Source: Anaerolineae bacterium (GTDB lineage Bacteria > Chloroflexota > Anaerolineae > B4-G1 > SLSP01). Taken from it: a stretch of DNA of 5,709 nucleotides. The notes under the pieces were generated by a model, which made no database searches, was not told the DNA's origin, and worked only from the letters and a program-made list of their open reading frames with translations. This document shows positions 5,545-5,709 of the stretch, in pieces. Both the position numbers and the translations under genes were made by a program. Each line of letters opens with the position of its first letter. The first letter of the stretch is position 1. The DNA lies in NCBI GenBank assembly GCA_021107605.1, contig JAIOSN010000250.1, forward strand, positions 1 to 5,709. Reading direction: 5' to 3'.

Positions 5545-5709
5545 AGTGTCCTGAATCTGGTTGTAAACTGAGGCCGCCGAGTTCATTTAGAACTCGGCGG
5601 TTTTCCTCGTCCCACTCCTTGCCGGTGAGCAGATAGTGATTATGCGGGTCGGTCCAGTTGCTGCTATCTTCGGGGCGGCCGTTGTCATCAATGATCCCGC
5701 CGTAGGGAT
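5504..5709 (-). CDS. C-terminal fragment of an RHS-repeat protein, probably truncated
   Basis: Reading leftwards from the right edge, the minus frame gives PYGGIIDDNGRP, then HNHYLLTGKEWDEE, which is the hallmark of the C-terminal core of RHS-repeat proteins: large secreted or cell-surface shells that often carry a toxin tip. In the family this is followed by a GLYYFGARYYDP-type segment. Here it turns into NRRVLNELGG, encoded by the terminator hairpin of the neighbouring operon, and the frame runs on to TGA 5504-5506, overlapping the last 41 bases of the VIT-like gene. Resemblance therefore stops near 5603. The simplest reading is a remnant cut by a deletion or insertion; a real gene with an unusual end cannot be excluded. 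The start lies beyond the window. Confidence 0.65.
   Translation of the reverse strand, partial: PYGGIIDDNGRPEDSSNWTDPHNHYLLTGKEWDEENRRVLNELGGLSLQPDSGHSIHHALPLARNST
5574..5604 (+). terminator. Intrinsic terminator of the DUF211-VIT operon
   Basis: CCGCCGAGTTC (5574-5584) and GAACTCGGCGG (5590-5600) form a perfect 11-base stem with the five-base loop ATTTA, followed by TTTT (5601-5604) and CCTCGT. It begins 30 bases after the stop of the VIT-like gene. On the opposite strand the stem is followed by CCTCAGTTTA, so it could act only weakly in that direction. Confidence 0.88.

Overview
The window reads as a bacterial chromosome segment of moderate to fairly high GC content, most likely from a Chloroflexota (Anaerolineae-like) bacterium. 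That placement is an inference. It rests on the style of the solute-binding lipoprotein, a DUF211 gene paired with a VIT-like membrane protein (a combination otherwise best known from archaea), an RHS fragment, and short repeated hairpins and CAAAT runs between genes. No rRNA or other phylogenetic marker is present to settle it.

Layout. From about 4220 down to position 1, five genes lie head to tail on the minus strand: fmt (initiator-tRNA formylation), yebC (YebC/TACO1 translation factor), ruvC and ruvA (Holliday-junction processing), and a substrate-binding lipoprotein cut by the left edge. yebC and ruvC overlap by one base (TAATG). The other gaps, 134 to 176 bases long, carry repeats and hairpins. 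ruvB is not in the window. From 4628 to 5544 a two-gene plus-strand operon encodes a DUF211 protein and a five-helix VIT1/CCC1-like protein, again joined by TAATG, and ends at a strong intrinsic terminator. Beyond it, on the minus strand, is the tail of an RHS-repeat protein that loses its family resemblance right at the terminator.

Most notable points. (1) fmt has an in-frame TAG exactly where the conserved Glu of the N-terminal MGTPEFA motif should be, so the gene is interrupted as sequenced, although the rest of the frame is intact. (2) The lipoprotein has no canonical start at the place its signal peptide demands; the region just upstream holds two copies of an AAAAATCnGATTTTT palindrome. 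(3) A related hairpin with the loop TATGGAAA occurs in two different intergenic gaps, with a compensating base-pair change. (4) DUF211 and the VIT-like protein look like a small metal-related module of unknown function.

The fmt promoter appears to place the transcription start at or next to the ATG, suggesting a leaderless mRNA. The about 390-base divergent region between fmt and DUF211 holds both promoters, one hairpin and no credible gene.
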